DNA from: Halobacteriales archaeon QS_9_67_15
GTDB taxonomy: Archaea > Halobacteriota > Halobacteria > Halobacteriales > Haloarculaceae
Length of the DNA stretch: 5,795 nucleotides
Reading direction: 5' to 3'
Assembly (NCBI GenBank): GCA_003023165.1
Contig: PXSD01000034.1
Location: 1-5,795 of the forward strand
The position numbers were made by a program, and so were the translations under genes. Numbering within the stretch: the first letter of the stretch is position 1; every line of letters begins with the position of its first letter. A model generated the notes under the pieces. That model did no database searches. It saw only the letters and a program-made list of their open reading frames with translations, and was not told where the DNA came from. Of this stretch, positions 5,157 through 5,795 are shown piece by piece.

Positions 5157-5795
5157 GTCGCTCGCGCCCGCGCCGACACCCGAGGCGCGGGCCACCTCGC
5201 GCCACTTGCCCGACCGGAACCGGCCGGTGTTGACTGCCGCTTTGACGTAGAAGTCGGCGACGATGGCCGCGAAGACCGCGAAGTAGCCGAGTCCCATTCC
5301 GAGCCGGACCGACGTGCCGAGGACGGTGACGGCGAACCCGGCGGGTAGGGCCAGCGAGGCCACGGGTAGTCGAACGACGAACGTCCCCAGCAGCGTCCCG
5401 TAGAGCGGCCAGCGCGTGTCGCCGGCCCCGCGGAGGCTCCCCCGCATCGTCCGCGAGACGGAGAAGCCCGCGACGACGACACCGAACACCCTGATGAACG
5501 TGACCGTCAGGTCAACGTACGCAGTCCCGAACGCGGTCGCGATGGGCCGAGCGGCGAGGACGATCACGCTCGCGACGAGTAGTTGCGTCGCGAGCGCGAT
5601 ACGGAGCGTCTGCCAGCCGTAGTCGCTGGCGTCGGTGTCGTCGCCCGCACCGACGTGCTGTCCGACGAGCGTCGACGCGGCCGTCGCGTACCCCCAGGCC
5701 GGCATCAGCGCCAGCAGCATCACGCGACGACCGATGGCGTAGGCCGCGACCGCGCCGACACCGAGCTGGCCGAGGATGAACAGGAACGGGAACCG
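5151..5795 (-). CDS. MATE family efflux transporter, C-terminal half (5' end outside window)
   Basis: This is an integral membrane antiporter of the MATE type, which exports cationic drugs or metabolites using Na+ or H+ gradients. The open frame enters from the right edge (RFPFLFILGQLGVGAVAAY) and gives 214 residues, about half of the usual 450-490. Visible family signals are AWGYATAASTLVGQHVGAG (the conserved glycine-rich segment of the second half), then hydrophobic helices separated by FIRVFGVVVAGFSVSRTMRGSLRGAGDTRWP, with the RGAGDTRxP loop typical of the family. A further helix pair ends in YFAVFAAIVADFYVKAAV, followed by a basic cytosolic stretch (FRSGKWREV) and a short acidic end. The GTG at 5721-5723 is internal. 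Which ion or substrate is used cannot be read from this half. Confidence 0.88.
   Translation of the reverse strand, partial: RFPFLFILGQLGVGAVAAYAIGRRVMLLALMPAWGYATAASTLVGQHVGAGDDTDASDYGWQTLRIALATQLLVASVIVLAARPIATAFGTAYVDLTVTFIRVFGVVVAGFSVSRTMRGSLRGAGDTRWPLYGTLLGTFVVRLPVASLALPAGFAVTVLGTSVRLGMGLGYFAVFAAIVADFYVKAAVNTGRFRSGKWREVARASGVGAGASDD

Noticed and set aside
3724..5205. A 493-codon open frame on the minus strand opposite the second propeller gene
   Set aside because: It is Arg-rich, runs through both TATA box and convergent stop region, and lacks any domain. The plus-strand frame has a sorting signal and repeat structure. It is a high-GC shadow frame.
1..5795. A defence system, CRISPR array, integrase or transposase
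   Set aside because: No repeat-spacer pattern, no nuclease, recombinase or transposase motifs and no tRNA were seen. The genes are a reductase, an unknown protein, two surface propellers and an exporter.

Overview
The window looks like haloarchaeal chromosome. GC is very high, the predicted proteins are rich in Asp and Glu, and several genes start about 26-31 nt downstream of an AT-rich TATA box with almost no leader. Two proteins begin with twin-arginine (Tat) signals, and one ends in a PGF-CTERM archaeosortase sorting signal. The genus cannot be fixed from the sequence.

Layout, left to right. (1) 1-659, +: C-terminal part of an aldo/keto reductase carrying an in-frame insert of about 40 codons built from short palindromes. 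(2) 660-1045: convergent intergenic region with 16-nt tandem repeats, a hairpin between two direct repeats, and an orphan TATA-like site. (3) 1046-1944, -: a conserved haloarchaeal protein of unknown function, preceded by a 21-codon ORF whose stop overlaps its start (TGATG). This gene also carries an in-frame palindromic insert, related to the one in the reductase at both DNA and peptide level. (4) 2026-2112, -: a 28-residue single-span membrane protein with its own TATA box. (5) 2113-2249: divergent promoter region with a perfect 9-bp inverted repeat abutting the TATA box of the next gene. (6) 2250-3774 and 3759-5145, +: two tandem Tat-exported beta-propeller-like proteins. Both are broken by a shift from frame 0 to frame +1. 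The first also has a palindrome-rich tail where its C-terminal anchor would be expected; the second keeps a PGF-CTERM anchor. (7) 5151-5795, -: C-terminal half of a MATE-family exporter, convergent with the second propeller gene and separated from it by 5 nt. One 17-nt palindrome covers both stop codons.

The intact genes look like unrelated housekeeping or accessory functions (redox enzyme, unknown cytosolic protein, drug/cation exporter), not one pathway. The two propeller genes form a duplicated cell-surface pair that appears to be decaying. The most notable signal is the pair of related palindromic inserts. They sit in two neighbouring genes, in the same orientation relative to the coding strand and in the same reading frame, which suggests a small dispersed element that inserts into haloarchaeal genes and stays translatable. 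No RNA genes, CRISPR arrays, transposase genes or origins were seen.
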